A stretch of DNA of 6,765 nucleotides from Filomicrobium sp. (GCA_030607105.1 JAUWFF010000063.1:1-6765), one strand, 5' to 3'; counted from the stretch's first letter, positions 1 through 6,765 are shown. Program-made: numbers and translations. The notes: generated by a model from the letters alone, not told the origin.

Positions 1-26
1 AGACGGCCGGCTGTTAGTTTGACGTC

Positions 27-1898
27 CTAGGGGCCATTGTCGGTCTGCGACGGAGTGTTGAGCGTGTGTTCAGACTTTTGCCCGTTGGCCGGGCCCTGGC
101 CAGGAGCGCTCTCCGTCACCGGCTCTGGCGGCAAGTTGGGAATTGGAGCTGTAAAGTTCCAAGTTTCGAGGAAGGCCGCCATCAAATAACGGTAGCGACC
201 TTCGAGGGTCTGCCTGGTCCATTGATCCAAGTTTCGGATTTGCTCGGTGAGAAGGAGTTCATGTCGTGCGCCACCGGCAAAGTAACTGTCCTTCTTTTCG
301 CTGAAATCGGCCTGACCGGCCGCGTTGTTGCGGCCGTCCTCGAGCAGAACCAAGTTGCCAATGCAGTTGGCCATGGCCCGGCGATAACGGATTTGTCCGA
401 ACTCCGGCCGCCAGCCGCTCGATTTCGCCAGCGTCTCGCCGTTGGGCAAAACGTGCTCGAGGGTCAGCAAATTCTGGTCGATGAATGTCGACTCGGTGAG
501 ATGCAGGTAGTCCGAAATCGGCCGACGGGAGAGATAGGCATCGAGGCGCAGCAGAATGACCTTGTCGGCGCCGTTGGCCGCATCCTTCAACTTCAATGCA
601 GCCTTGCGAACCGCGGCGGCCTGTCGTTGCTCGTCTAAAAGGAAAAGTAAGCCGAGCTCGGGAAAGGTCTCGCTTCTCCAAATATGATCGATCACCTGGC
701 GATAGGCGGCGCGCCGATCGTCAGCTGCTTCGCGCGTCAGAACCAGCATGTGGGCAAAGCGATCGAGGGCGCGAAAAAACGCGGTCAAACGAGGTTCATC
801 ATCCTTCAAGCGGGCCAGCGCCAGCATCGCCGGTGCGACCCATTCACTATCGCAGAAGCGCTCTAGGACTCTCAGGCAGTCCAAGGAATGCCAGACCTCC
901 TGGGAATGGGCCTCACGAGGCCAGTCGCCCCGCGTAACGAGGTAAGCTTCCGCCATCGGCTCAAACACTGTGCTGGCGAAGCGAGTGGGGCCCCCCTCGC
1001 GTGCCACAACCCGGCGAAGCAGGCTGATCATACGATCGCTGCGAGCCCATTTTTGTGCCAAGGCCAGGTGCGTGAAAAACGTTTTATCCTGGCGGCGCCC
1101 TTTCTTCTGAGGCTCGCGGTATCGGGACATCTGCGCGATTACCGTTTCATAGCGCCGGCGCTGGGTCACGCCGAGCGGGCCCACCACTTCGGCAAGCACA
1201 ATGTCCTCATCACTCAGGGGTTGACCAGGCTTGTTAATCGAAAGAAACAGGCGATAGGCATAGTCAATATCCGGCGCCCATAGAACGAGCGCACGACACC
1301 GTTCCAATAGAAATGTCGCTATCTGCAGCCGGCGCGGTACGCTGTAGCTTTTGATGCGTTTGGAGAAGAATGCTCGGATCGACTCCATGCGTCGCTGGGC
1401 CTCGTTGGCAGGCTTCAGGTCAGCCTTGCCGCGCGGCAAACGCGTTGCCCCTCGCCGCTGGATGGCGCGCTCAAGAAATCGCGCATCGGCAGCCCGAGGC
1501 CGGACGTGAAAAACGTCGAACTCGAAGGGCTCGGCCTGGGTCAGAATTGCAATGTGGGCATGTAACTGATGCTTGTGCTGTGCGGCCACCTGATCACGCA
1601 ACACGCTAATCAAAATAGTTAGCGTAATGAGCCGCTGTTGACCGTCGACGACAAGAGCGCTGCGCACGCTGGAATCTGGCTCGTCGGAATCAACGAACAG
1701 CATCGTGCCGAGAAAGAACGGCAGCGGCTCTGAACTCTGCCGGGCGATGTCGCAAGCGGCAACGACGTCATCGAGCAGGCGCTGGCCGTGCTGTTCACTC
1801 CAGGAGTAGTCTCGCTGAAATGCGGGTATCTCGTAGAGGTGAAGGCCGCTCAGCAGATCGCCAACGCAAACATCGTCTGAACGCAGTTGATTGGTCAT
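27..1898 (-). CDS. DUF262 and DUF1524 domain protein (GmrSD-like, putative type IV restriction/defence nuclease)
   Basis: About 623 residues from the ATG at 1898. The N-terminal DUF262 (ParB/Srx-like, GmrS-type) signature is clear: IPAFQRDYSW at about residues 24-33, FFLGT near 61-65, VVDGQQR at about 83-89. A mid-domain stretch with FLSINKPGQPLSDEDIV (about 218-234) matches the usual F..LN.RG..L...D element. The C-terminal DUF1524 (GmrD, HNH-like) block has TLEHVLP (about 479-485, presumed catalytic His) and GNLVLLEDGRNN followed by FSEKKDSYF (about 514-540). The last 40 or so residues are Pro/Gly/Ser/Gln-rich and probably disordered. In the characterised GmrSD family, DUF262 binds and hydrolyses nucleotide and DUF1524 cuts modified phage DNA; that function here is inferred. 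A TTG start at 1964 would add 22 residues, but it coincides with a possible -35 box and lies outside the DUF262 homology, so 1898 is preferred. No clear Shine-Dalgarno precedes 1898. All key motifs are present, so the gene appears intact. No methylase or other partner is visible here. Confidence 0.9.
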   Translation of the reverse strand: MTNQLRSDDVCVGDLLSGLHLYEIPAFQRDYSWSEQHGQRLLDDVVAACDIARQSSEPLPFFLGTMLFVDSDEPDSSVRSALVVDGQQRLITLTILISVLRDQVAAQHKHQLHAHIAILTQAEPFEFDVFHVRPRAADARFLERAIQRRGATRLPRGKADLKPANEAQRRMESIRAFFSKRIKSYSVPRRLQIATFLLERCRALVLWAPDIDYAYRLFLSINKPGQPLSDEDIVLAEVVGPLGVTQRRRYETVIAQMSRYREPQKKGRRQDKTFFTHLALAQKWARSDRMISLLRRVVAREGGPTRFASTVFEPMAEAYLVTRGDWPREAHSQEVWHSLDCLRVLERFCDSEWVAPAMLALARLKDDEPRLTAFFRALDRFAHMLVLTREAADDRRAAYRQVIDHIWRSETFPELGLLFLLDEQRQAAAVRKAALKLKDAANGADKVILLRLDAYLSRRPISDYLHLTESTFIDQNLLTLEHVLPNGETLAKSSGWRPEFGQIRYRRAMANCIGNLVLLEDGRNNAAGQADFSEKKDSYFAGGARHELLLTEQIRNLDQWTRQTLEGRYRYLMAAFLETWNFTAPIPNLPPEPVTESAPGQGPANGQKSEHTLNTPSQTDNGP

Positions 1899-1937
1899 GA
1901 CAGAATGGAAGACACAGGCAGCTTGTTGTCTGCATAA

Positions 1938-1964
1938 AAGGTATGAGCGGTGCGGCGCTGTCAA
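1938..1964 (-). promoter_or_regulatory. Candidate promoter for the DUF262/DUF1524 gene
   Basis: The minus strand carries a perfect TTGACA (1964-1959), then after 15 bases TACCTT (1943-1938), which keeps only the T, A and final T of the -10 consensus. Transcription would begin about 30 bases ahead of the ATG at 1898. The spacer is shorter than the optimal 17, so the -10 assignment is weak. The TTGACA also contains the alternative TTG start, which argues that this TTG is promoter and not coding. Inference from sequence only. Confidence 0.35.
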
Positions 1965-1999
1965 GAAGCCGCGATGCCTACTGTTTTGCCGTGCGCAAC

Positions 2000-2672
2000 C
2001 TATCGTGTGGAGATACTGGGCAGCGGGGCCCCTGTTCCGGTAGTTGGAGGAAGTTGGTTAGCGGGCTCATCAAGCCTCAAAGTCTGGATGTTTAGCCGCC
2101 ATGTGTGGTCGCGCAGTAACACCAACTTCGCCTCCCTTCGGCGGATTACTCCAACCCGCCATTCGTCATTAGCGAGAAGGTCCGCGGTTACTACAAGCAG
2201 CTCATTTTAAAATCGGGTCGAGTCATAAATCTCGTTCTTGCGCGCATATTCATCGTTGCGGGCGCAGTCGTTATGGCCATGGCTGACCAGGACCAGATTG
2301 CCAAGGCTGGAGGTCAACGCAATGCGCGGTTCGCTATCGGGGCACCATTTACGCCAAAGGCCCTTTGATTTGGGGCGCTAGCGAAGAACGTGCTCGACTG
2401 TGTAATCGACAGGATCAGCGTGCATCGCGCCGGATTGAAACTCGTCATTGAGGCGAAAGAGCAGAGCCCTACAGGCCTGAACGTTGCGCGAGTGCAGGCC
2501 CCTGAGGTTGTAGGCAATTGTCCGAAGTTCCTCGCGGCTCGGCTCATAAAGTTCGGCAGGCCAGGTAGACTTTCCTCCGCGAGGGCCGCTGATAGATTGG
2601 CACTGAGAATTGGTGGGGATCCGCGAAAAGCTGTCCGCTGGATATGGAGGCAGTGGGTAGTGATTGAAACAT
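2000..2672 (-). pseudogene. Degraded DUF262/DUF1524 gene with internal deletion and two in-frame stops
   Basis: Reading the minus strand from the ATG at 2672 (AGGA at 2685-2682, nine bases upstream) gives MFQSLPTASISS and then LFADPHQFSVPIYQRP, ending near 2583. That is the start of a DUF262 domain up to its YQRP motif. The reading then has to jump one frame near 2583. The new frame runs on through STWPAELYEP, ACRALLFRLNDEF, VDYTVEHVL (His codon 2392-2390), a TAG stop at 2380-2378, LTSSLGNLVLVSHGHND, ARKNEIYD, a TAA stop at 2209-2207, NDEWRVGVIRRREAKLVLL, and a final TAG at 2002-2000. EHVL, GNLVLV..HN and K.EIY form the DUF1524 HNH-like core. Both stops sit in the same frame as the flanking homology. 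About 225 codons remain of a protein usually near 600, so most of the middle is lost. Its motifs differ from those of the intact neighbour, so it is a separate lineage and not a fresh duplicate. It is probably non-functional. Confidence 0.75.
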
Positions 2673-3034
2673 TCGCAAGCGTCCTGGGTATGGCTCCCAG
2701 ATTGGAACGCAGCTGACGCGCTGACTGTCTTATATTTCGATCAACTGGCGAGTCCGTTGATGTCGTCGATCGCCCGGACTGCACATCGACATCGTTTCAT
2801 CATATGCGTCGTTTTCCCAGAGATCTCGATTGTCGCTCGCAAATTCATTGAACTCACCCGGTGCAAGTGTGACCGTTTCAACATTGAAAGAACCAACTCT
2901 AACATAGTCCGGCCCAAACTCTTATTTTATGCGCCTGCTCACGAAAACCTTTTCGGTTTGAGCATGAAGAAACGAGGCATTCTCCGACTGAATGGTGCAA
3001 TATAGAGCCGCCGAACGCGGCAGTTCTCATTAAC
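2673..3034. other. Gene-poor region with an unrecognised minus-strand coding remnant (2730-2921)
   Basis: No intact gene is supported here, and base composition is more AT-rich than its surroundings, especially 2880-3010. On the minus strand, 2921-2730 is open for about 63 codons and reads like real protein: EFGPDYVRVGSFNVETV, then LAPGEFNEFASDNRDLWEND, ending QLIEI before a TAA at 2732-2730. It has no usable start of its own. A short ATG-initiated piece (MPRFFMLKPKRFS, from 2980) precedes it in another frame, and EQAHKIR lies between in the third. Together they suggest the frameshifted 5' part of an old gene. I do not recognise the family. A plus-strand reading across 2664-3005 is open but has no family features. 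A possible TATAGA box at 3001-3006 could serve the downstream DUF952 gene, but no matching -35 is visible. Confidence 0.3.
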
Positions 3035-3418
3035 ATGCATAGGCATCCCGTGACTTCAAACCGCCCGATCGCAGCAACCTTCGCCTACAAAATCATCGAC
3101 GCGTCCGAATGGAGGGCGGCGATTGCCGCCGGCAACTATAAGGGCTCGGCTGATGATCTACGCGATGGTTTCATCCATCTGTCGACCGGGCCGCAGCTGG
3201 CAGGCACCGCGGCAAAGTTCTTCCGGGGACAACGGGACCTGCTGCTCGTTGAGTTCCGATCGGAGGACCTTGGCACGGAGCTGGCCTGGGAGCCCTCGCG
3301 CGGCGGCGAGCTCTTTCCACATCTTTACGCAGAACTTCCAGCGAACAAAGCGCTTAGCGTACGCCCGCTCATATTGGATGAGAACGGGGTGCCGATTATC
3401 CCCGAGGGACTCGCCTAA
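3035..3418 (+). CDS. DUF952 domain-containing protein
   Basis: 127 residues, a normal length for this family. The DUF952 pattern is complete: FAYKIIDASEWRAA (about 16-29), G.YKGSADDLRDGFIHLST (33-51), a central DLLLVEF strand (68-74), and the highly conserved WEPSRGGELFPHLYAELP (85-102). No signal peptide or membrane segment is seen, so it is probably cytosolic. The biochemical role of DUF952 is not established; the conserved His, Arg and Glu residues suggest a binding or catalytic pocket, but that is inference. The stop codon overlaps the pyrD start (TAATG), which implies one operon and coupled translation, and this pairing is familiar in Alphaproteobacteria. The ATG at 3035 has no good Shine-Dalgarno. 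A GTG at 3050 is an alternative start that would not touch the domain. Confidence 0.92.
   Translation: MHRHPVTSNRPIAATFAYKIIDASEWRAAIAAGNYKGSADDLRDGFIHLSTGPQLAGTAAKFFRGQRDLLLVEFRSEDLGTELAWEPSRGGELFPHLYAELPANKALSVRPLILDENGVPIIPEGLA
3404..3409 (+). promoter_or_regulatory. Ribosome binding site for pyrD
   Basis: GAGGGA lies eight bases before the pyrD ATG at 3418 and inside the last codons of the DUF952 gene. It supports that start, and together with the TAATG overlap it indicates translational coupling. Confidence 0.6.
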
Positions 3419-4506
3419 TGCTCAACAGTCTGTTCAAACTGGCGCAGCCCATGCTGATGGCGCTGCCTCCAGAGGATGCACATGAAATGGCGTTGCGGGC
3501 CCTTGAACTGGGTCTTCACGCTACCGATGAGCGAGGCGACGGCGTCCTCCACCAAAACATCTTCGGGCTGGATTTCGTAAACCCTGTCGGTGTGGCCGCC
3601 GGTTTCGACAAGGATGCCCGGGTGCCCGATGCGCTGCTGGCGCTCGGGTGCGGTTTTTCCGAGATTGGCACGGTGACGCCGCGGCCGCAGGCGGGCAACC
3701 CCACGCCGCGTGTATTCCGCCTCATCAAGGAGCGAGCGGTCATTAACCGGCTGGGCTTCAATAATGGGGGACACAAAGCCGCCCTACGCCGACTGCAAGC
3801 GCGTGGCAGGGCCGGCGGGATCGTCGGCGTCAACATCGGAGCCAATAGGGAGACTGACGATCGTGTCGGAGATTACGTCGCGGGGCTGGAGACATTCAGC
3901 GACGTGGCAAGCTACTTCGCGGTCAACATCTCGTCACCGAACACGCCAGGACTGCGCGACCTGCAGGCACCTAAGGCCTTGGACGAACTGTTCGGCCGGC
4001 TGATGCAGGCAAGGTCACGGCTCGCCGCGCAAGGGAAACCGGAACGGCCGATCATCGTCAAGATCGCACCCGACATCGCCGAGGACGACATACCGGCCAT
4101 TTGCGATCGGGTTATGGCTCACAAGGTGGACGGCATCGCCGTTTCGAACACTACAATTACACGCCCAGGTGTCAGCGCGCCAACGGAACGGCAAGCCGGC
4201 GGGCTTTCGGGCCGGCCTTTGTTCAAGCGATCGACAGGAATGCTTGCGCGGATCTTCCAGGAGACAAAGGGACAGGTGCCGCTGATCGGAATCGGTGGCA
4301 TCGACAGCGGCGAGACAGCGCTGGCGAAGATCGAGGCTGGCGCACGGCTGGTCCAGCTCTATACAGGGTTGATTTACGAAGGTTGGGGGCTCATCCCGTG
4401 CATCAAGCAGCACTTGCGCATGACCTGCCAGGAGGCTGGAGCTCCGTCAATCGCTGAGCTGAGCGGACGCAAGGCTGAATACTGGGCGCGGCAGCCGCTC
4501 GACTGA
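3418..4506 (+). CDS. pyrD: Quinone-dependent dihydroorotate dehydrogenase (class 2)
   Basis: 362 residues, typical for class 2 enzymes. It oxidises dihydroorotate to orotate, the fourth step of de novo pyrimidine synthesis, using FMN and passing electrons to the membrane quinone pool. The first 35 or so residues form the amphipathic helices that mark class 2 and dock it on the inner membrane face. Visible motifs: NPVGVAAGFDKD (55-66, FMN site), GTVTPRPQ.GNP.PR (84-98), INRLGFNN (109-116), VGVNIGAN (136-143), and VNISSPNTPGLR (169-180), in which Ser173 matches the class 2 catalytic base. Class 1 enzymes have Cys there. Further on are IVKIAPD (213-219, FMN-binding Lys215), DGIAVSNTT (238-246), GGLSGRPL (261-268), and the FMN-phosphate loops GIGGIDSG (291-298) and YTGLIYEG (315-322). 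All key residues are present. The gene overlaps DUF952 by one base, has a good Shine-Dalgarno, and stops 46 bases before the convergent DUF6460 gene. Confidence 0.98.
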   Translation: MLNSLFKLAQPMLMALPPEDAHEMALRALELGLHATDERGDGVLHQNIFGLDFVNPVGVAAGFDKDARVPDALLALGCGFSEIGTVTPRPQAGNPTPRVFRLIKERAVINRLGFNNGGHKAALRRLQARGRAGGIVGVNIGANRETDDRVGDYVAGLETFSDVASYFAVNISSPNTPGLRDLQAPKALDELFGRLMQARSRLAAQGKPERPIIVKIAPDIAEDDIPAICDRVMAHKVDGIAVSNTTITRPGVSAPTERQAGGLSGRPLFKRSTGMLARIFQETKGQVPLIGIGGIDSGETALAKIEAGARLVQLYTGLIYEGWGLIPCIKQHLRMTCQEAGAPSIAELSGRKAEYWARQPLD

Positions 4507-4552
4507 ACGACATGTTCGTCTTGATCGCTCGCGGGGATTCGAATCAGTTCGC

Positions 4553-4843
4553 TTACTTATCGCGATCACGTTTCGAGCTGCCGGCGCTCAGCACACCAAA
4601 GAAGCGGGCAACGAGCCAGATCGGAACAACGACTAGTGCGCCAAGTACAATATAGCCGAGAACATTCTCAAAGACACCAAAGCCGAGGTCGTATAGCCGC
4701 CTTGCCAGAACATCGAGATGGTAGAACAGATTCTGCGGCGTGATGCCGATCGCCGAGAGGATAATGCCGACGACGAGCGATATCAGCACAAGGCGGATGA
4801 GGACGCCGAGCGGGTTGCCACCCAGCAACGTATTGCGATCCAT
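4553..4843 (-). CDS. DUF6460 family small integral membrane protein
   Basis: 96 residues from the ATG at 4843. It begins MDRNTLLGGNPLGV, followed by a first membrane helix (about residues 13-34, LIRLVLISLVVGIILSAIGI). A polar linker follows (PQNLFYHLDVLARRLYDLGF), then a second helix (about 61-83, containing VLGYIVLGALVVVPIWLV), and a short basic tail ending SKRDRDK. The NPLGV start, the LYDLGF linker and the GA-VVVPIWL helix recall DUF6460, a family of unknown function common in Alphaproteobacteria; this assignment is from memory of the pattern. Upstream in-frame ATGs at 4906 and 4936 would add 21 or 31 mostly polar residues that do not look like the family. None of the three starts has a strong Shine-Dalgarno, so the 5' end is uncertain. 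It converges on pyrD and diverges from the helicase. Confidence 0.78.
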   Translation of the reverse strand: MDRNTLLGGNPLGVLIRLVLISLVVGIILSAIGITPQNLFYHLDVLARRLYDLGFGVFENVLGYIVLGALVVVPIWLVARFFGVLSAGSSKRDRDK

Positions 4844-4992
4844 GGTTTGAGCTTTCGTCCAGACCTTTGTCGTTGCGTTGTGCACTCTAGCCTTCCAGCC
4901 GCCCATGTGGTGCTGAGCGTTGTCGGGCTTTAGCATGAAGGTTGGAACATGGCGAGCCTTGGACGAACCGCGATGGTCACTCAGATTAGGTC

Positions 4993-6765
4993 ATGACGTC
5001 ACGCATGCCGAAAGACAAAGCGGCTCCAAAGGCCGCTAGCCAGACCGCTAGGACGCGCCAGCCGTCCAAGGCCAAGCGTTCCGTTGCGGGGGGCCCGTCG
5101 CTGGTGCTTTTGCCCGCGCGGTTCGCCGGCTGGTTCAAGTCCCGGGGGTGGCGGCCACGGGCACACCAGATCGCGCTGCTGGAACGCGCGAAGACACGCA
5201 CGTCCACATTGCTCATCGCGCCGACGGGGGCCGGGAAAACACTCGCGGGGTTTCTTCCGAGCCTGGTGGAGCTGTGCGAGCGCGACAAGGCCGCGGTCAC
5301 GGGCGCTGGGTTGCACACGCTTTATATCTCACCTTTAAAGGCCTTGAGCGTCGATGTGGCGCGCAACCTGCAGGCGCCGATCCAAGAGATGGGCTTGAAG
5401 ATCAAAGCCGAGACACGGACCGGAGATACGCCGGTGAGCCGTCGCACGCGGCAACGTGTCAAGCCACCCGAAATCCTGCTGACGACGCCCGAGCAAATCG
5501 CACTTCTGCTGGCGCACCCGAATGCGCCATTCCTGTTCGCCGACGTCCGCACGGTGATCCTCGATGAGTTGCACGCGATTTCGGGGTCAAAGCGTGGCGA
5601 CTTGTTGTGCCTTGATCTGGCAAGACTGCGAAAACACGCGCCCGAGATGATGACGATCGGGCTGTCGGCGACGGTCGCCTGGCCAAGCGAGTTGCGTGCC
5701 TACCTGCTCGCGCAGAATGCTCCTGAGGAATGCCTGGCGCTGGCCGATGTCGTCGTCGCCCAGGGCGGAGCCGAACCGGAAATTACAATTCTCGAAGATG
5801 ACCAGCCGGCTCCGTGGTCGGGCCATTCCGCGCGCTATGCCATGCCGGCCGTCTACGAGGCGATCAAACGGCACAATCTGACGCTGATCTTCGTCAACAC
5901 AAGGATGCAGGCGGAGCTGGTTTTTCAAGAGCTTTGGCAACTCAACGATGACGCCTTGCGGATTGCGCTGCACCACGGCTCTCTGGATGCTGGGCAACGG
6001 CGCAAGGTGGAAGCGGCGATGGCCGAAGGCCAACTTGATGGCGTCGTGGCAACATCAACGCTGGATCTTGGCATCGACTGGGGCGATGTTGACCTCGTTG
6101 TGCACGTCGGTGCTCCTAAGGGTTCAAGCCGCCTGCTACAGCGCATCGGCCGCTCGAACCATCGACTGGAAGAACCAAGCCGCGCCCTGCTTGTTCCCGC
6201 AAATCGCTTCGAGGTTCTCGAGTGCCGAGCGGCGCACGACGCGGCCCGCGCCGGCGTGCAGGATGTCGTCTTATCGCGAAGTGGCGCGCTCGATGTGTTA
6301 GCGCAGCACATTCTCGGCATGGCGTGTCAGGCCCCGTTTGATCCCGACGACCTCTTTCACGAGGTGCGAACGGCGGCGCCTTATTGCACACTTGGGCGCA
6401 CGACATTCGACCGGGTGGTAGCGTTTGTCGCAACCGGCGGGTACGCGCTTAAGGCCTATGAGAAATTCGCGAAACTGAGGCCGGAGCCGGACGGCCGGCT
6501 GCGCGTGTCCAACGGGCGTGTGGCACAGGCCTACCGGATGAATGCGGGGACCATAGTCGAAAGTCCGATGATAAAAGTTCGGCTGGTCGGACGCCGAGGG
6601 CGTGCGTCTCGCAGTGGAAGGGCCGCCACATCGCGGCCGCTGGCGGGAGGGCGTGTTCTCGGCGAACTCGAAGAGTATTTCATCGAACAGTTAACGCCGG
6701 GGCAGGCGTTTGTGTTCGCCGGCGAAGTGTTGCGCTTCGAGGGCCTCAAGGAAACCGAAGCATTC
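4993..6765 (+). CDS. Ligase-associated DNA damage response DEXH-box helicase (Lhr-like), 3' end beyond window
   Basis: 591 codons are open from the ATG at 4993 to the window edge with no stop. The family is usually around 800-850 residues, so the C-terminus is missing because of the window, not a mutation. Superfamily 2 helicase motifs appear in order: Q-like region WRPRAHQ (53-59), Walker A APTGAGKT (76-83), Ia SPLKALSVD (113-121), TTPEQ (164-168), DELH (191-194), SAT (225-227), IV LIFVNTR (298-304), HHGS (327-330), V STLDLGIDWGDVD (355-367), VI QRIGRSNHR (383-391). Downstream, RFEVLECRAA (405-414), YRMNAGTIVE (514-523), and GRVLGELEEYFIE with FVFAGEVLRFEG (553-584) are typical of the ligase-associated branch. 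That branch is an ATP-driven DNA translocase/helicase which in bacteria often sits with an ATP-dependent DNA ligase, a nuclease and a PdeM-type phosphoesterase. The first 38 or so residues are Lys/Arg/Ala-rich and probably disordered. A GTG at 5104, after a G-rich run, is an alternative start near the family's usual N-terminus. AGG just before 4993 is too close to be a good Shine-Dalgarno. Confidence 0.93.
   Translation, partial: MTSRMPKDKAAPKAASQTARTRQPSKAKRSVAGGPSLVLLPARFAGWFKSRGWRPRAHQIALLERAKTRTSTLLIAPTGAGKTLAGFLPSLVELCERDKAAVTGAGLHTLYISPLKALSVDVARNLQAPIQEMGLKIKAETRTGDTPVSRRTRQRVKPPEILLTTPEQIALLLAHPNAPFLFADVRTVILDELHAISGSKRGDLLCLDLARLRKHAPEMMTIGLSATVAWPSELRAYLLAQNAPEECLALADVVVAQGGAEPEITILEDDQPAPWSGHSARYAMPAVYEAIKRHNLTLIFVNTRMQAELVFQELWQLNDDALRIALHHGSLDAGQRRKVEAAMAEGQLDGVVATSTLDLGIDWGDVDLVVHVGAPKGSSRLLQRIGRSNHRLEEPSRALLVPANRFEVLECRAAHDAARAGVQDVVLSRSGALDVLAQHILGMACQAPFDPDDLFHEVRTAAPYCTLGRTTFDRVVAFVATGGYALKAYEKFAKLRPEPDGRLRVSNGRVAQAYRMNAGTIVESPMIKVRLVGRRGRASRSGRAATSRPLAGGRVLGELEEYFIEQLTPGQAFVFAGEVLRFEGLKETEAF

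Noticed and set aside
66..638. Plus-strand open frame of 190 codons
   Set aside because: It is a shadow of the DUF262/DUF1524 gene on the minus strand, which has clear family motifs.
1950..2210. Plus-strand open frame of 86 codons
   Set aside because: It is antisense to the DUF1524 remnant and the promoter region, is Ser/Arg-rich, and has no family-like motif.
2390..2716. Plus-strand frame starting MLDCVIDRISVHRAG, which resembles the tail of a serine recombinase
   Set aside because: The likeness is short. The opposite strand gives a much stronger and longer DUF1524 match over the same bases.
2314..2784. Minus-strand open frame of 156 codons
   Set aside because: It overlaps the pseudogene in the wrong frame. 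The DUF262 and DUF1524 motifs lie in the other two minus frames, and this one shows no recognisable pattern.
2940..2965. Small inverted repeat AAACC-TTTTC-GGTTT, considered as a terminator
   Set aside because: The stem is a short AT-rich one of five pairs, with no T tract after it and no gene ending beside it.
2664..3005. Plus-strand open frame of 113 codons
   Set aside because: Its composition is Ile/Arg/His-rich with no domain pattern, and the minus strand reads more like protein.
4533..4549. GATTCGAATC palindrome (4536-4545), resembling a tRNA T-loop and hence a tRNA end or attachment site
   Set aside because: The flanking bases do not form a T stem, and no acceptor or anticodon arm is present on either strand.
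4521..4568. Inverted repeat TGATCGC (4522-4528) / GCGATCA (4562-4568) between pyrD and DUF6460, considered as a shared terminator
   Set aside because: The stem is only seven pairs, the loop is 33 bases, there is no T run on either side, and it enters the DUF6460 coding end.

Overview
The window looks like chromosomal DNA from an alphaproteobacterium, probably of the Hyphomicrobiales (rhizobial) group. This is inferred from moderately high GC, a DUF952 gene joined directly to pyrD, a DUF6460 membrane protein, and a ligase-associated DEXH helicase. No RNA gene, CRISPR array, insertion sequence or phage gene was found.

Left part (about 1-3030, minus strand): an accessory, defence-type segment. 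An intact gene (27-1898) encodes a DUF262 + DUF1524 protein of the GmrSD/type IV restriction-like class. About 100 bases upstream of it on the same strand lies the wreck of a second, different DUF262/DUF1524 gene (2000-2672). It keeps a start codon, the N-terminal DUF262 motif and the C-terminal HNH-like DUF1524 block, but has lost the middle and carries two in-frame stops. Further upstream (2673-3034) is a gene-poor, more AT-rich stretch holding one protein-like but unrecognised open fragment on the minus strand. The block reads as a decaying defence locus with one surviving gene.

Right part (3035-6765): ordinary housekeeping genes. A DUF952 gene and pyrD (class 2 dihydroorotate dehydrogenase, pyrimidine synthesis) overlap by one base (TAATG) and should be translationally coupled. 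A small two-helix DUF6460 membrane protein follows on the opposite strand, convergent with pyrD. Divergent from it, starting at 4993, is a large gene that runs off the window end: the first 591 codons of a ligase-associated DEXH-box DNA helicase (Lhr-like family), probably involved in DNA repair.

The main non-obvious result is the pseudogene, which is seen only by following one minus-strand frame through its stop codons. Nothing else in the window makes a convincing case for a wholly new system. The surviving DUF262/DUF1524 gene and its degraded neighbours are the best leads.
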